In this document: piece after piece, positions 7,291 to 12,883 of the stretch
Layout of the letters: each line of letters opens with the position of its first letter
How positions within the stretch are numbered: position 1 is the stretch's first letter
The notes under the pieces: model-generated
What the model was told of the DNA's origin: nothing
What the model saw: the letters and a program-made list of their open reading frames with translations, nothing else
The model's database searches: none
Position numbers and translations under genes: made by a program
Source of the DNA: Clostridia bacterium
GTDB taxonomy: Bacteria; Bacillota_A; Clostridia; Christensenellales; Borkfalkiaceae
NCBI GenBank assembly: GCA_017504735.1
Contig: JAFVQP010000094.1
Span: 1-19,717 of the forward strand
DNA length: 19,717 bases
Direction: 5' to 3'

Positions 7291-7547
7291 TTTTCATCAC
7301 TCTCCTTATTCATCTCAACCCTGCCCTGCCCATTTTTCTTTTTTGGCTCTTCCCCTAGCACCAAGGCAAGCAAATCCTCTTTACGTTTTTCGTGTCGCAA
7401 GGCAAGCCCTTCCATTGCCTTAGCGAGTGCAGGATCCGTGAGCAACCGCGAATAAATTTTCACTTTCTTTCCTAATACGTCTTCTCGTTCAATAAGGCTT
7501 AAAATCAAACTCGGCTCCTCTTCCGCCATCCACTCTTTCTCATCCAT
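7287..7547 (-). CDS. Small ferritin-like or coiled-coil hypothetical protein
   Basis: 86 aa. An acidic start (MDEKEWMAEEEP) is followed by a helix SLILSLIEREDVLGKKVKIYSRLL and a second helix DPALAKAMEGLALRHEKRKEDLLALVLG. The LxxRHExRxxxL pattern is typical of ferritin-like or rubrerythrin-related small helical bundles, but there are not enough metal ligands for a complete di-iron site. The tail is Lys/Glu/Asn-rich and probably disordered. Its GGGAGG Shine-Dalgarno (7556-7561) lies 8 nt before the ATG, within the 3' arm of the nth terminator hairpin. No separate promoter is visible. It overlaps the 73-aa gene by 4 nt, so the two products are probably made together. The function is unknown. Confidence 0.65.
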   Translation of the reverse strand: MDEKEWMAEEEPSLILSLIEREDVLGKKVKIYSRLLTDPALAKAMEGLALRHEKRKEDLLALVLGEEPKKKNGQGRVEMNKESDEK

Positions 7548-7591
7548 AAAAAAGACCTCCCGTTTCCCTTAATATCGGTAAAACGAGAGGT
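7548..7591 (-). terminator. Intrinsic terminator of nth, carrying the next gene's ribosome-binding site
   Basis: On the minus strand ACCTCTCGTTT (7581-7591) pairs with AAACGGGAGGT (7555-7565), 11 bp with one T-G wobble, with a 15-nt loop. It is followed by C and six Ts (7548-7553). The ATG of the 86-aa gene follows directly at 7547. The GGGAGG in the 3' arm is that gene's only plausible Shine-Dalgarno, so the hairpin could both end nth transcripts and mask initiation in read-through transcripts. Confidence 0.85.
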
Positions 7592-7599
7592 TTTTATTC

Positions 7600-8226
7600 T
7601 TACTTTTTTACAAAATCGCACAAAGCTGATAAGGTACAAGTTTCACACGCAGGCTTTTGCGAATGGCACACGCGTCGTCCGTGATAAATCATCCAGTGGT
7701 GCGCCTTTGACCAATCCTTTTTGGGGATAACCTTACAAAGCCCTTCTTCCACCTCCAGCGGAGTTTTACCCTTTGCCAAGCCCAAACGATTGCTTACGCG
7801 GAAAACGTGGGTATCCACCGCAATCGCCGCACCGCCAAACGCCACCGCATAGATTACGTTCGCCGTCTTTTTACCGACCCCTGCAAGGGACATCAGTTCT
7901 TCGATCGTGCCGGGTACTTCACCGCCGAATTTATCCAAAATATCATGCGAAGCGGATAAAATATGTTCCGCTTTCATACGATAAAAACCGCAAGAAAAGA
8001 TGTATTTTTCCAACTCCTTTTGCGACAAAGTTACCATCGCCTCAGGTGTATTATACTTTTCAAACAGTTTCGCCGTCACAATATTGACACGTTCGTCCGT
8101 GCATTGCGCAGATAAAACCACCGCCACCAACAATTCGTATGGGGTGGTATAGTTCAACGCAGGCTTCGCATCGGGGTATAAGCTTGCAAGCTCCGCAAGC
8201 GCTTTTTCCTTATCCATCTTTTTCAT
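7600..8226 (-). CDS. nth: Endonuclease III (DNA glycosylase / AP lyase)
   Basis: 208 aa from the chosen ATG. It removes oxidised pyrimidines and cleaves the abasic site in base excision repair. The helix-hairpin-helix is LAGVGKKTANV (114-124) with catalytic Lys120, followed by VDTHVFRV (137-144) with catalytic Asp138. The 4Fe-4S loop is Cys187-x6-Cys194-x2-Cys197-x5-Cys203. With this start these numbers coincide with those of E. coli Nth, which supports it. A start 21 nt further upstream (8247) is possible by frame, but its ATG lies inside the promoter spacer and its second to fourth codons overlap the -10 box, so it was rejected. No Shine-Dalgarno precedes 8226 and the predicted transcript start is only about 3 nt upstream, so the mRNA may be nearly leaderless. 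An alternative start is the ATG at 8217. Confidence 0.95.
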   Translation of the reverse strand: MKKMDKEKALAELASLYPDAKPALNYTTPYELLVAVVLSAQCTDERVNIVTAKLFEKYNTPEAMVTLSQKELEKYIFSCGFYRMKAEHILSASHDILDKFGGEVPGTIEELMSLAGVGKKTANVIYAVAFGGAAIAVDTHVFRVSNRLGLAKGKTPLEVEEGLCKVIPKKDWSKAHHWMIYHGRRVCHSQKPACETCTLSALCDFVKK

Positions 8227-8235
8227 ATCGTATGC

Positions 8236-8264
8236 ATTATAGCACATATGTGCAAATTTTGCAA
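8236..8264 (-). promoter_or_regulatory. nth promoter with overlapping palindromes (operator candidate)
   Basis: On the minus strand TTGCAA (8259-8264), a 17-bp spacer and TATAAT (8236-8241). The spacer contains the perfect 12-bp palindrome GCACATATGTGC (8242-8253), which abuts the -10 box. This overlaps a second inverted repeat, TGCAAA-T-TTTGCA (8251-8263), that covers most of the -35. Such placement suits a repressor site. No regulator is identified. Confidence 0.7.
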
Positions 8265-8270
8265 GTTATT

Positions 8271-8528
8271 TTATTGGTATGGGGTCAAGGAAATTTGACC
8301 GCCGAAAAAATCCATTTTATAGAAACCTTTAAACGAAGTATATCTTGCCGTTTTCAAAATTGCCTGCGCCCTCGGAAAGTAGCGTGCGTCAAACCGCACA
8401 CATAAACCGCACCCTATCCGTGCTTCTTTCGGGGTAGGCACCGTCACAGCAGGTACACCGTAGGTTTGTAACCGTTCCGCATAATTCAGGCTATGCGTCC
8501 GAGAACGGAAAACCGCCAACACCGTCAT
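8271..8528 (-). CDS. DUF3343 (putative Se/S carrier-like) protein
   Basis: 85 aa, the usual size of the family. It matches the remembered DUF3343 layout: MTVLAVFRSRTHSLNYAERL, then GVPAVTVPTPKEARIGCGLCVRF. The VPTP-x-GCG segment holds the conserved cysteine; here there are two (Cys40 and Cys43). DUF3343 proteins are often described as putative selenium or sulfur carrier-like and occur next to class V cysteine desulfurases or YedF. Here the desulfurase gene diverges from it across a 63-bp gap, which fits a sulfur-relay role, although no partner is proven. A strong AAAGGAGG Shine-Dalgarno precedes the start. The ATG nearest to it (8534) opens only a two-codon reading frame (ATG ACA TGA) whose stop overlaps the real ATG at 8528. 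Confidence 0.8.
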   Translation of the reverse strand: MTVLAVFRSRTHSLNYAERLQTYGVPAVTVPTPKEARIGCGLCVRFDARYFPRAQAILKTARYTSFKGFYKMDFFGGQISLTPYQ

Positions 8529-8591
8529 GTCATACGCGCCTCCTTTTAGGAATACTATATCTTATGAAAAATACTCTTTTAGAGGTGCTAT

Positions 8592-9725
8592 ATGATTTAT
8601 TTTGACAACGCCGCCACAGGCGGTAGAAAACCCGATACCGTCCTTACCGCCCTTTCTTCCGCCGCAAAAGTATGCGCCAATCCTGGTAGAAGCGGACATA
8701 AATTATCCCTATCCTGCGCAAACCAGGTGGAAAATTGCCGTACGGCTTTAAACGAATTTTTTGACGGCTACGGTTTTGACCGTGTTATTTTTACCAAAAA
8801 CTGTACAGAGGCATTGAACGTTGCCCTATTTGGCGTTTTACAAAAAGGCGACCACGTAATTGCGTCTTGTATGGAGCACAACTCTGTTTTACGTCCTTTG
8901 GAATACCTGCGCAGACAAGGCATCATCACCTATGATATTTGTCCTTTGCGCGGAGAAGGCGCAAACGCATATTTACACCCTGCAGACATCCGTTCCTTGT
9001 TAAAATCTAACACTCGCTTAGTCGCCGTCACCGCCGCATCCAACGTGACAGGCTACACCCCCGACCTTACCGCCATACGAAAAATTCTACCCAAAAATCT
9101 CCTCTTTCTTTGCGACGGAGCACAGGGGGCAGGACATATCAGCCTAAAAATGAAGAGGGCAGGTATCGATCTATTGACGATTGCAGGACATAAAGGTATG
9201 TTTGGCATACAGGGTAGCGGAGCATTGCTTTTTTCCGATAGAGTAACCCCCACCCCCTTACTTTACGGCGGTACGGGTTCCATGAGTGTATCCCTTGATA
9301 TGCCCGATTTTTACCCTGATTGCTTAGAGGCAGGTACGCTGTCTTTCCCTGCTATTTCTTCTCTTTTAGAGGGCGTTCGCTACTTGACCTTTCATCAAAG
9401 TGAAATCGAACGCAAGCTATTATCGCTATCCACCTACCTTTTACAAGAATTATCCAACTTAAAGAACTACACCGCCTATTCCTTGCCAAATCGTTGCGGA
9501 ATCGTGGCCTTGCGGCACCATCGCTTACAATCGGAAGTTATCGCCGAGGAATTATCGTCAAAATACAATATCGCTGTCCGAGGCGGCTTGCATTGCGCTC
9601 CTCTTATACACGAGGCATTAGGCACGCTGGACGGTGGTTTGGTTCGGGTTTCCTTTTCTCATTATAACGATGAAAAGGAAATTGATAAACTTATTTTCGC
9701 CTTAAAAGAATTGGATAATTTATAA
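8592..9725 (+). CDS. Cysteine desulfurase family protein (class V aminotransferase)
   Basis: 377 aa. It is a PLP-dependent enzyme that should take sulfur from cysteine (or selenium from selenocysteine), giving alanine and an enzyme persulfide. The PLP lysine is Lys201 in AGHKGMFG (198-205). His96 in MEHNS stacks on PLP and Asp175 in CDGAQ binds the pyridine nitrogen. The active-site cysteine is Cys335 in VRGGLHCAPLIHEALGT (from 329). This RGGLHCAP signature fits the clostridial family related to SufS/CsdA (the E. faecalis EF2568-type class V group) better than IscS. The start is ATG at 8592 with AGAGGT 5-6 nt upstream. It is the only large plus-strand gene, flanked by a divergent DUF3343 gene and a convergent small gene. 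No iscU, sufU or thiI-like partner is adjacent, so the specific acceptor is unknown. Confidence 0.92.
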   Translation: MIYFDNAATGGRKPDTVLTALSSAAKVCANPGRSGHKLSLSCANQVENCRTALNEFFDGYGFDRVIFTKNCTEALNVALFGVLQKGDHVIASCMEHNSVLRPLEYLRRQGIITYDICPLRGEGANAYLHPADIRSLLKSNTRLVAVTAASNVTGYTPDLTAIRKILPKNLLFLCDGAQGAGHISLKMKRAGIDLLTIAGHKGMFGIQGSGALLFSDRVTPTPLLYGGTGSMSVSLDMPDFYPDCLEAGTLSFPAISSLLEGVRYLTFHQSEIERKLLSLSTYLLQELSNLKNYTAYSLPNRCGIVALRHHRLQSEVIAEELSSKYNIAVRGGLHCAPLIHEALGTLDGGLVRVSFSHYNDEKEIDKLIFALKELDNL

Positions 9726-9746
9726 CTCAACGCATACCTGGTATGG
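9726..9746. repeat. Dispersed repeat copy b with palindrome, filling a convergent intergenic gap
   Basis: The whole 21-bp gap between the stops of the cysteine desulfurase gene and the convergent small gene is this sequence. 15 nt (9727-9741) are identical to copy a in ribF, and CATACC-T-GGTATG (9733-9745) is a perfect 6-1-6 palindrome. There is no T-run, so it is not a normal intrinsic terminator, although a short hairpin could form in RNA from either strand. Confidence 0.5.
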
Positions 9747-10019
9747 TTAAATGTCTTTTAGTCTATCTACAATCGCACGCAAGCGTTTTCGCTGTATCCC
9801 ATCCAACATAGGGGAAAAACTTTGGTAAAAATTTTCTATCTCTTCATTCGATAGCGTACCCGCACGCTTACTTTTTTCCGCTTCTATAAGAATGTTTTTT
9901 AACATATCGGCATTACTCTTTCCATTGTACGCCTTCGCTATTTGTTTTGCCAAATCCTCCGCGCCCGCCGTTTGCTCTTTTCTTTCATCCTCGCCCGTAT
10001 AGTCCTTAAAACTCTTCAT
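9747..10019 (-). CDS. Small hypothetical helical protein
   Basis: 90 aa from the chosen ATG at 10019, which has a strong Shine-Dalgarno (GGAGG, 5 nt spacing). An in-frame ATG at 10085 would add 22 residues but has no ribosome-binding site. The protein is charged and soluble, with no signal or membrane segment. Predicted helices include AEDLAKQIAKAYNG, ADMLKNILIEAEKSKRAG and NEEIENFYQSFSP, with QRKRLRAIVDRLKDI at the C-terminus. I do not recognise a function. It diverges from another small gene at 10096 and converges on the cysteine desulfurase with a 21-bp gap. A possible -35 (TTGACG, 10057-10062) lies upstream with a poor -10 at 17 bp. The pairing with the small divergent gene suggests a joint function; this is inference only. 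Confidence 0.7.
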   Translation of the reverse strand: MKSFKDYTGEDERKEQTAGAEDLAKQIAKAYNGKSNADMLKNILIEAEKSKRAGTLSNEEIENFYQSFSPMLDGIQRKRLRAIVDRLKDI

Positions 10020-10095
10020 ACACACCTCCAAAAAATGAATACTATATACTATTCCATCCGTCAATTTTCCGTCACAACCGCGCATATACTGCAGT

Positions 10096-10392
10096 ATGGA
10101 AATTTTAATACTCGTACTTTTATATTATCTTTCACAAAACCCCGACTTTTCCGAAAGTGTCAAACCATTAATGACAAAGCTAAAAAATTCGGAACAAATG
10201 CTTAACTTTTTAAAGGATTTATCCAAGTTTACCCAAACCTTTAACACCTTTCAATGCAATGGTAAAAATGAAGATGCGGACAAATGTAAAACGCCGCCAA
10301 AAGAGGACAAAGAAAAACCGCAATCCCCTACCGAAGGAATTGCGGATGAATTTATCCAAAATATTTTAGACAGCTACTTAAAACAACATTAA
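10096..10392 (+). CDS. Small hypothetical protein with hydrophobic N-terminus
   Basis: 98 aa. It begins MEILILVLLYYLSQNPDF, a short hydrophobic stretch that could be a membrane-associating helix but is short for a full transmembrane segment. A helical part follows (KPLMTKLKNSEQMLNFLKDLSKFTQTF), then a Lys/Pro/Glu-rich linker with two cysteines, and a C-terminal helix (ADEFIQNILDSYLKQH). No function is recognised. It diverges from the 90-aa gene with 76 bp between starts. No Shine-Dalgarno precedes the ATG, and a -10-like TATACT lies at 10085-10090, 6 nt upstream, so the message could be leaderless. Its stop (10390-10392) directly abuts the stop of the SDR gene on the other strand. The lack of a ribosome-binding site leaves some doubt that it is expressed as drawn. 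Confidence 0.6.
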   Translation: MEILILVLLYYLSQNPDFSESVKPLMTKLKNSEQMLNFLKDLSKFTQTFNTFQCNGKNEDADKCKTPPKEDKEKPQSPTEGIADEFIQNILDSYLKQH

Positions 10393-11091
10393 TCACACAA
10401 TAGAAAAACCACCGTTGACGGGTAAATCAATCCCTGTCACGTAATCGTTTTCTTCCAAATAGAGGACGGCTTTTGCCACGTCCTCCCCCGTCCCGATGCG
10501 CCCCATCGGGATTTCTTCTTTTAACGATTGCATATCTTCCGCGGAAAAATGTGCATTCATACGGGTATCAATCACACCAGGCGAAACGCTGTTCACGCGA
10601 ATACCCGACCAACCAAGCTCTTTCGCGAGCGCCTTGGTAAACCCTATCAACGCCGCTTTCGATGCCGAATATACACTTTCACAGCTACCGCCTACTTCTC
10701 CCCACACAGAAGAAACGTTCACAATCAAGCCGCTTTGTTTACCAATCATACCTTTCGAGGCTTCACGCGTACACAAAAACGCACCGCCCACGTTTACCGA
10801 CATCAAGGCGTTATATTCCTCATAGGTCACGTCTTGAATTTGTTTCACAAGCGACACGCCTGCGTTGTTCACAAGGACGTCCACCGTACCGATTTTTTGA
10901 AAGAGCGCAACCACTTCGTCTTCCTTGGCTACGTCCGCGCGATACACCTCAAGCCCTAACAAGGAAACCTCTTTCGCACTTTCCTCATCACGGGAATAGG
11001 TCACGCACACACGATACCCTTTGTTATAAAATTGTAAAGCAATACTTTTGCCGATTCCGCGCACACCGCCCGTCACCAAAACCGTTTTCAT
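10393..11091 (-). CDS. SDR-family oxidoreductase (FabG-like)
   Basis: 232 aa, a classical short-chain dehydrogenase/reductase. The Rossmann glycine motif is TGGVRGIGKS (7-16), then NNAG (75-78). The catalytic residues are Asn100, Ser128 (NVSSVWG), Tyr141 and Lys145 (YSASK). The C-terminus is YVTGIDLPVNGGFSIV, as in 3-oxoacyl-ACP reductases. Substrate cannot be fixed from sequence. FabG is the closest well-known relative, but no fatty-acid genes are nearby. The gene is last in the aro run and its ATG overlaps the aroK stop by 4 nt, so a role linked to aromatic metabolism is possible. It has no visible downstream terminator and ends exactly where the opposing small gene ends. Its start region is formed by repeat copy c. 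Confidence 0.9.
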   Translation of the reverse strand: MKTVLVTGGVRGIGKSIALQFYNKGYRVCVTYSRDEESAKEVSLLGLEVYRADVAKEDEVVALFQKIGTVDVLVNNAGVSLVKQIQDVTYEEYNALMSVNVGGAFLCTREASKGMIGKQSGLIVNVSSVWGEVGGSCESVYSASKAALIGFTKALAKELGWSGIRVNSVSPGVIDTRMNAHFSAEDMQSLKEEIPMGRIGTGEDVAKAVLYLEENDYVTGIDLPVNGGFSIV

Positions 11092-11106
11092 CTCGTACCT
11101 GCCCCC
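11087..11106 (-). repeat. Dispersed repeat copy c at the aroK/SDR junction
   Basis: The minus strand reads GGGGGCAGGTACGAGATGAA, identical over 20 nt to copy d at 12863-12882. Here it encodes the last residues of AroK (GAGTR and stop) and contains the SDR start codon (ATG at 11091). The AGGT may serve as a weak Shine-Dalgarno. Confidence 0.75.
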
Positions 11107-11615
11107 GTCATTTTGTCTAATTTCATCATTATTTCACCCACAATTTCTTTGGGTGTCTTCCCGTCTACGTCAATGGTAAAATCCGCCAGCGCCCCATAAA
11201 TCGGCGCGCGCTGTTGCAAAATTTTTTCTATTTTCTCCGTCAAGCTTTCCCCATCCGTTTTCAGCAAAGGTCGGCTTACATCCGCCGTTAAACGCTTCAC
11301 AAGCGTTTCCACACTTGCCCGCAAATAAACAATTTTACCATTGCTCGTTAATAAGGAAACGTTTTCCGCCTTTAACACCAATCCGCCGCCCACGGAGATT
11401 ACCAACCCGTCCTCTTGGACAAGCTCTTCTACAATTTCCGTTTCTAATGCACGGAAATACGCCTCACCGAAGCGTTCAAAAATTATCGAAGCATCACCGT
11501 ACTTTTTCGCGATGAGCTCATCGGTATCCACCCAACGCAAACCAAGCGACTGTGCAAGACACCTACCAACGGTGGTTTTCCCCGCACCCATCATACCGCA
11601 TAAAATAACATTCAT
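11088..11615 (-). CDS. aroK: Shikimate kinase
   Basis: 175 aa, normal length. It phosphorylates shikimate to shikimate 3-phosphate with ATP. The Walker A is GMMGAGKTT (7-15). The DTDELI segment holds shikimate-binding Asp32, Arg55 is in YFRALE, the GGG motif is 76-78 (ISVGGGLV), Arg115 is the lid residue in SRPLL, and Arg136 is in QRAPIY. It begins 5 nt after the aroQ stop and overlaps the SDR gene by 4 nt. The C-terminal residues TGAGTR are encoded by repeat copy c and look like an extension added by that sequence. Confidence 0.96.
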   Translation of the reverse strand: MNVILCGMMGAGKTTVGRCLAQSLGLRWVDTDELIAKKYGDASIIFERFGEAYFRALETEIVEELVQEDGLVISVGGGLVLKAENVSLLTSNGKIVYLRASVETLVKRLTADVSRPLLKTDGESLTEKIEKILQQRAPIYGALADFTIDVDGKTPKEIVGEIMMKLDKMTGAGTR

Positions 11616-11620
11616 ACCGC

Positions 11621-12061
11621 TTAACCGAGCAGACTTTGTTTCAACCCAACGAGTGCGGCAATATAACTATTCGCGCCAAAACCGCACACTACACCCTTGC
11701 AAACCTCAGAAAGCACGCTGTTTTTGCGAAAATCCTCGCGCGCATGCACGTTTGACATATGCACCTCTACCACGGGAATGTCAATCGCCGCGATTGCGTC
11801 GCGCAAAGCATAACTGTAATGGGTGTACGCCCCTGCATTCAACAAGATACCGTCGTACGCTTTATCCAAAAATGCCTCGTGAAGCTTGCTAACAAGCATC
11901 CCTTCGATGTTGCTTTGGTAAAAGTCCACACTATCACCGTCTTTCTCCGCAAAAGCTACAATTTTTTCATTGATTTCCGCAAGGGTTTCCGCACCGTAAA
12001 CACTTTGTTCACGCAAGCCCGTCAAATTCAAATTCACACCGTTGATTACTAAAAATCTCAT
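11621..12061 (-). CDS. aroQ: 3-dehydroquinate dehydratase, type II
   Basis: 146 aa, the normal size of the dodecameric type II enzyme, which dehydrates 3-dehydroquinate to 3-dehydroshikimate. The start at 12061 has a good Shine-Dalgarno (GGAGG, 7 nt spacing) and overlaps the aroE stop by 4 nt; a start 18 nt further upstream was rejected. Catalytic features are Arg17 and Tyr22 in REQSVYG, Asn75, His81 (AYTHYSYALRD) and the EVHMSNVHAREDFR segment (99-112) with His101 and Arg112. Two usually conserved prolines are changed: INGVNLN where INGPNLN is typical, and LNAGAYTH where NPGAYTH is typical. The catalytic residues are kept, so activity is expected. Confidence 0.95.
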   Translation of the reverse strand: MRFLVINGVNLNLTGLREQSVYGAETLAEINEKIVAFAEKDGDSVDFYQSNIEGMLVSKLHEAFLDKAYDGILLNAGAYTHYSYALRDAIAAIDIPVVEVHMSNVHAREDFRKNSVLSEVCKGVVCGFGANSYIAALVGLKQSLLG

Positions 12062-12867
12062 TTTTGAACCTCCGTCCATCTCTTATAAAGCTTCTTCGCC
12101 TCGTCCTCATCGGGCGTTTTTTCCACATAAATACAATCGGCGTAATACGCCTGATAAAATAACGTTGCCGTACCATTTAAGGTGGAAATGCCCAAGCTGT
12201 CCGCAAGCCGCAAAAACTCCGACTGCGCAGGGGTATAAATCAAATCCACCGCCCACTTTGCGCCCAAAAACGCTTTTACCGTCACGGGGGATTGTCCTTC
12301 GGTATCGTGCATACCTACCCCCGTACAATTAACGAGTATATCATATCCGCCAACCTCAGGGTTATCCGCAGGGGATACCCCTAACTCATTGCAAAGCTCT
12401 TCTAGCTTTTCCCTACGTCGCTGATATACGTGTACGAGTGCGCCTGCGCTTTTTAACGCCGCAGCTGAACTTCTACCCGCTCCGCCGCCGCCAAGCACCA
12501 ACACCTTTTTACCCTTCACGTCAATGCCTGCCACACGCAACATAAGTAAAAATCCCACACCGTCCGTGTTAAATCCTTGCCGTTTTGCCGTAAAAACGGT
12601 ATTTACCGCGCCGCAATCAAACGCCTCTCCCGTCACTTCATCCAAATATGCCATCACGTCACGCTTATAGGGGATGGTCACGTTAAACCCGTCAAAATCC
12701 CCCAATAAACGAACGATTACACTGTCAAAATCCTCTTTTTCTATCGAAAACTTCTCGTATTCGCAATCATACCCCCATTCCTTTAAAATGAAGGTGTGAA
12801 TGTGGTGACTGACCGATTTTGAAACGTCTTTACCGACCAAGGCAAGACGCAGTTTTTTCTCATTCAT
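12058..12867 (-). CDS. aroE: Shikimate dehydrogenase (NADP+)
   Basis: 269 aa, the usual length. It reduces 3-dehydroshikimate to shikimate. The shikimate-binding domain shows SVSHHIH (18-24), GFNVTIPYK with catalytic Lys68, GAVNTV (86-91) and NTDGVGF with Asp102. The cofactor domain has GGGGAGRSS (126-134) and a basic QRRREK patch (149-154) that fits NADPH. The C-terminus ends in the NGTATLFYQAYYAD region. In the first motif the Pro of the usual SxSPxIH is His here, an unusual change next to the substrate. The gene is 16 nt downstream of aroA, and the gap consists of repeat copy d, which supplies its start region. It overlaps aroQ by 4 nt. Confidence 0.95.
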   Translation of the reverse strand: MNEKKLRLALVGKDVSKSVSHHIHTFILKEWGYDCEYEKFSIEKEDFDSVIVRLLGDFDGFNVTIPYKRDVMAYLDEVTGEAFDCGAVNTVFTAKRQGFNTDGVGFLLMLRVAGIDVKGKKVLVLGGGGAGRSSAAALKSAGALVHVYQRRREKLEELCNELGVSPADNPEVGGYDILVNCTGVGMHDTEGQSPVTVKAFLGAKWAVDLIYTPAQSEFLRLADSLGISTLNGTATLFYQAYYADCIYVEKTPDEDEAKKLYKRWTEVQK

Positions 12868-12882
12868 CTCGTACCTGCCCCC
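12863..12882 (-). repeat. Dispersed repeat copy d at the aroA/aroE junction
   Basis: Minus-strand GGGGGCAGGTACGAGATGAA, 20 nt identical to copy c. Together with one more G it makes up the whole 16-nt aroA-aroE gap (12868-12883) and includes the aroE ATG at 12867. There is no other Shine-Dalgarno for aroE. Confidence 0.75.
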
Positions 12883-12883
12883 C

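Noticed and set aside
8227..8247. Upstream nth start adding MCYNAYD
   Set aside because: Its ATG lies in the promoter spacer and the following codons overlap the -10 box, so it would not be on the nth transcript.
10036..10054. Direct-repeat-like ATACTATATACTAT in the small divergent region, considered as paired promoters
   Set aside because: No -35 element of acceptable sequence and spacing accompanies it on either strand; too weak to call.
12306..12322. Possible eighth repeat copy in aroE (GCATACCTACCCCC on plus)
   Set aside because: It differs at one base in 14 and encodes the conserved GVGM segment of AroE, so protein conservation explains it.
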